From Arthrobacter sp. (GTDB lineage Bacteria > Actinomycetota > Actinomycetes > Actinomycetales > Micrococcaceae), in NCBI GenBank assembly GCA_023264815.1, contig JAHFUZ010000033.1:1-48273 (forward strand): a DNA stretch of 48,273 nucleotides, read 5' to 3'. Below are positions 47,858 through 48,273 of the stretch, one piece after another. Position 1 is the stretch's first letter. Each line of letters opens with the position of its first letter. Both the position numbers and the translations under genes were made by a program. The notes beneath the pieces are model-generated. The model searched no databases and was not told the origin of the DNA. It was given only the letters and a program-made list of their open reading frames with translations.

Positions 47858-48273
47858 AACAAAGTTCATCGGCCGCTGTGTTGGCTGTAGCGGCGTTTCT
47901 TTTTGCCCCTGTCCTGATTGTGATGCTGTTCCTCGGGACCGGTGGTGCGAAGGCCGCCGCGTCTTGCGGGGTGGGCGGCACGAGCGTGGCAGTGGGGAAC
48001 GTCCCTGCCAAGGTCGGAGCCTTTTCGGGAAAGCAGCTGGAGAACGCGGCAGCGATCATGAAGGCCGCCAAGGACCTCGGGTTGCCTGCGGCCGCTCAAA
48101 TCCTTGGTGTGCAGGCAGCCATTGGTGAGTCCACCCTGAACGTCATCGACTACGGCGATGCAGCTGGCCCGGACTCCCGTGGCTTATTCCAGCAGCGCGC
48201 CAATGGCGCATGGGGGTCCTACGCGGACCGCATGGACCCGCACACCAGCGCTACAAACTTCTTCAAAGCACTG
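47854..48273 (+). CDS. Lysozyme-like / M23 peptidase (5' part; continues at position 1)
   Basis: GTG start at 47854 overlaps the stop of the upstream gene (GTGA). The N-terminus has a few polar residues, then a membrane segment at about residues 7-28 (AVLAVAAFLFAPVLIVMLFL), acting as signal anchor. It is followed by a Gly/Ala linker and a lysozyme-like core with QAAIGESTLN, whose Glu is a candidate catalytic acid. Bases 48154-48273 duplicate 1-120, so the true gene is 47854-48153 joined to 1-780. VirB1-type and TraG-type wall hydrolases of Gram-positive conjugative elements have this architecture. Confidence 0.88.
   Translation, partial: MKQSSSAAVLAVAAFLFAPVLIVMLFLGTGGAKAAASCGVGGTSVAVGNVPAKVGAFSGKQLENAAAIMKAAKDLGLPAAAQILGVQAAIGESTLNVIDYGDAAGPDSRGLFQQRANGAWGSYADRMDPHTSATNFFKAL

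Noticed and set aside
48154..48273. Terminal 120-base duplication as a biological direct repeat
   Set aside because: Perfect identity, placement at the very ends and shared reading frame point to circular-assembly overlap.
1..48273. tRNA, rRNA or intact insertion-sequence transposase genes
   Set aside because: I saw no tRNA cloverleaf, rRNA segment or DDE transposase in the frames examined; the only recombinase is the serine enzyme at 19638-20249.

Overview
The window looks like one complete circular conjugative plasmid from an actinobacterium, most likely Arthrobacter or a close Micrococcaceae relative. The first 120 bases (1-120) recur exactly as the last 120 (48154-48273) and in the same reading frame, so the molecule is about 48,153 bp and the numbering cuts through a peptidase gene. 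The assignment rests on high GC content, abundant GTG starts, ATGA/GTGA start-stop overlaps, the protein families seen (DUF4913-like and SCO6880-like transfer proteins), and a chromate resistance module of the type I recall from Arthrobacter.

Layout. (1) 47390 through the origin to 12385, plus strand: a tightly coupled conjugation (type IV secretion) operon. It encodes a winged-helix protein, a lysozyme-like/M23 wall hydrolase, a lipoprotein, a ParA-like ATPase, VirB2-, VirB8- and VirB6-like membrane proteins, a VirB4 split into two genes, a VirD4/TraG coupling protein, a DUF4913 protein and an unknown protein. (2) 12449-17455: an isolated alpha-helical gene between twin terminators, then the mobilization operon mobC-relaxase-partner protein on the minus strand, a probable oriT near 17.0 kb and a small AT-hook protein. 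(3) 17.6-19.3 kb: small plasmid genes. (4) 19.4-20.4 kb: a serine recombinase with repeats. (5) 20.4-35.7 kb: the chromate resistance region. It has intact chrA, split chrB, an Mqo-type oxidoreductase, a kinase-like protein with an altered catalytic loop, a heterodimeric ABC exporter, a DUF1259 lipoprotein and a YncE-like lipoprotein. It also holds decayed second copies of chrA, chrB and the YncE-like gene, all around a repeated palindromic operator. (6) 35.7-38.2 kb: a restriction-modification cluster of Vsr, an Eco29kI-like GIY-YIG nuclease and a cytosine-5 methyltransferase. (7) 38.2-47.2 kb: plasmid maintenance, with parA and a small partition protein, a HicAB-like toxin-antitoxin, many small genes including a glutaredoxin, an ArdC-type antirestriction protein, a probable replication initiator, a ribbon-helix-helix regulator and an ArsR-like regulator.

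How it fits together. The plasmid replicates (Rep, with a candidate antisense RNA over its leader), segregates (ParA and partner) and is retained (HicAB, restriction-modification). It evades host restriction (ArdC), transfers (relaxase, MobC, T4SS) and carries chromate resistance as cargo. The features I find least explained are: a three-copy 140-bp intergenic element upstream of three operons; dispersed TGTAGATTTCT boxes linking the par locus to other operons; a near-identical C-terminal motif shared by the relaxase and the protein encoded next to it; and a mosaic, inverted and partly decayed chromate region.
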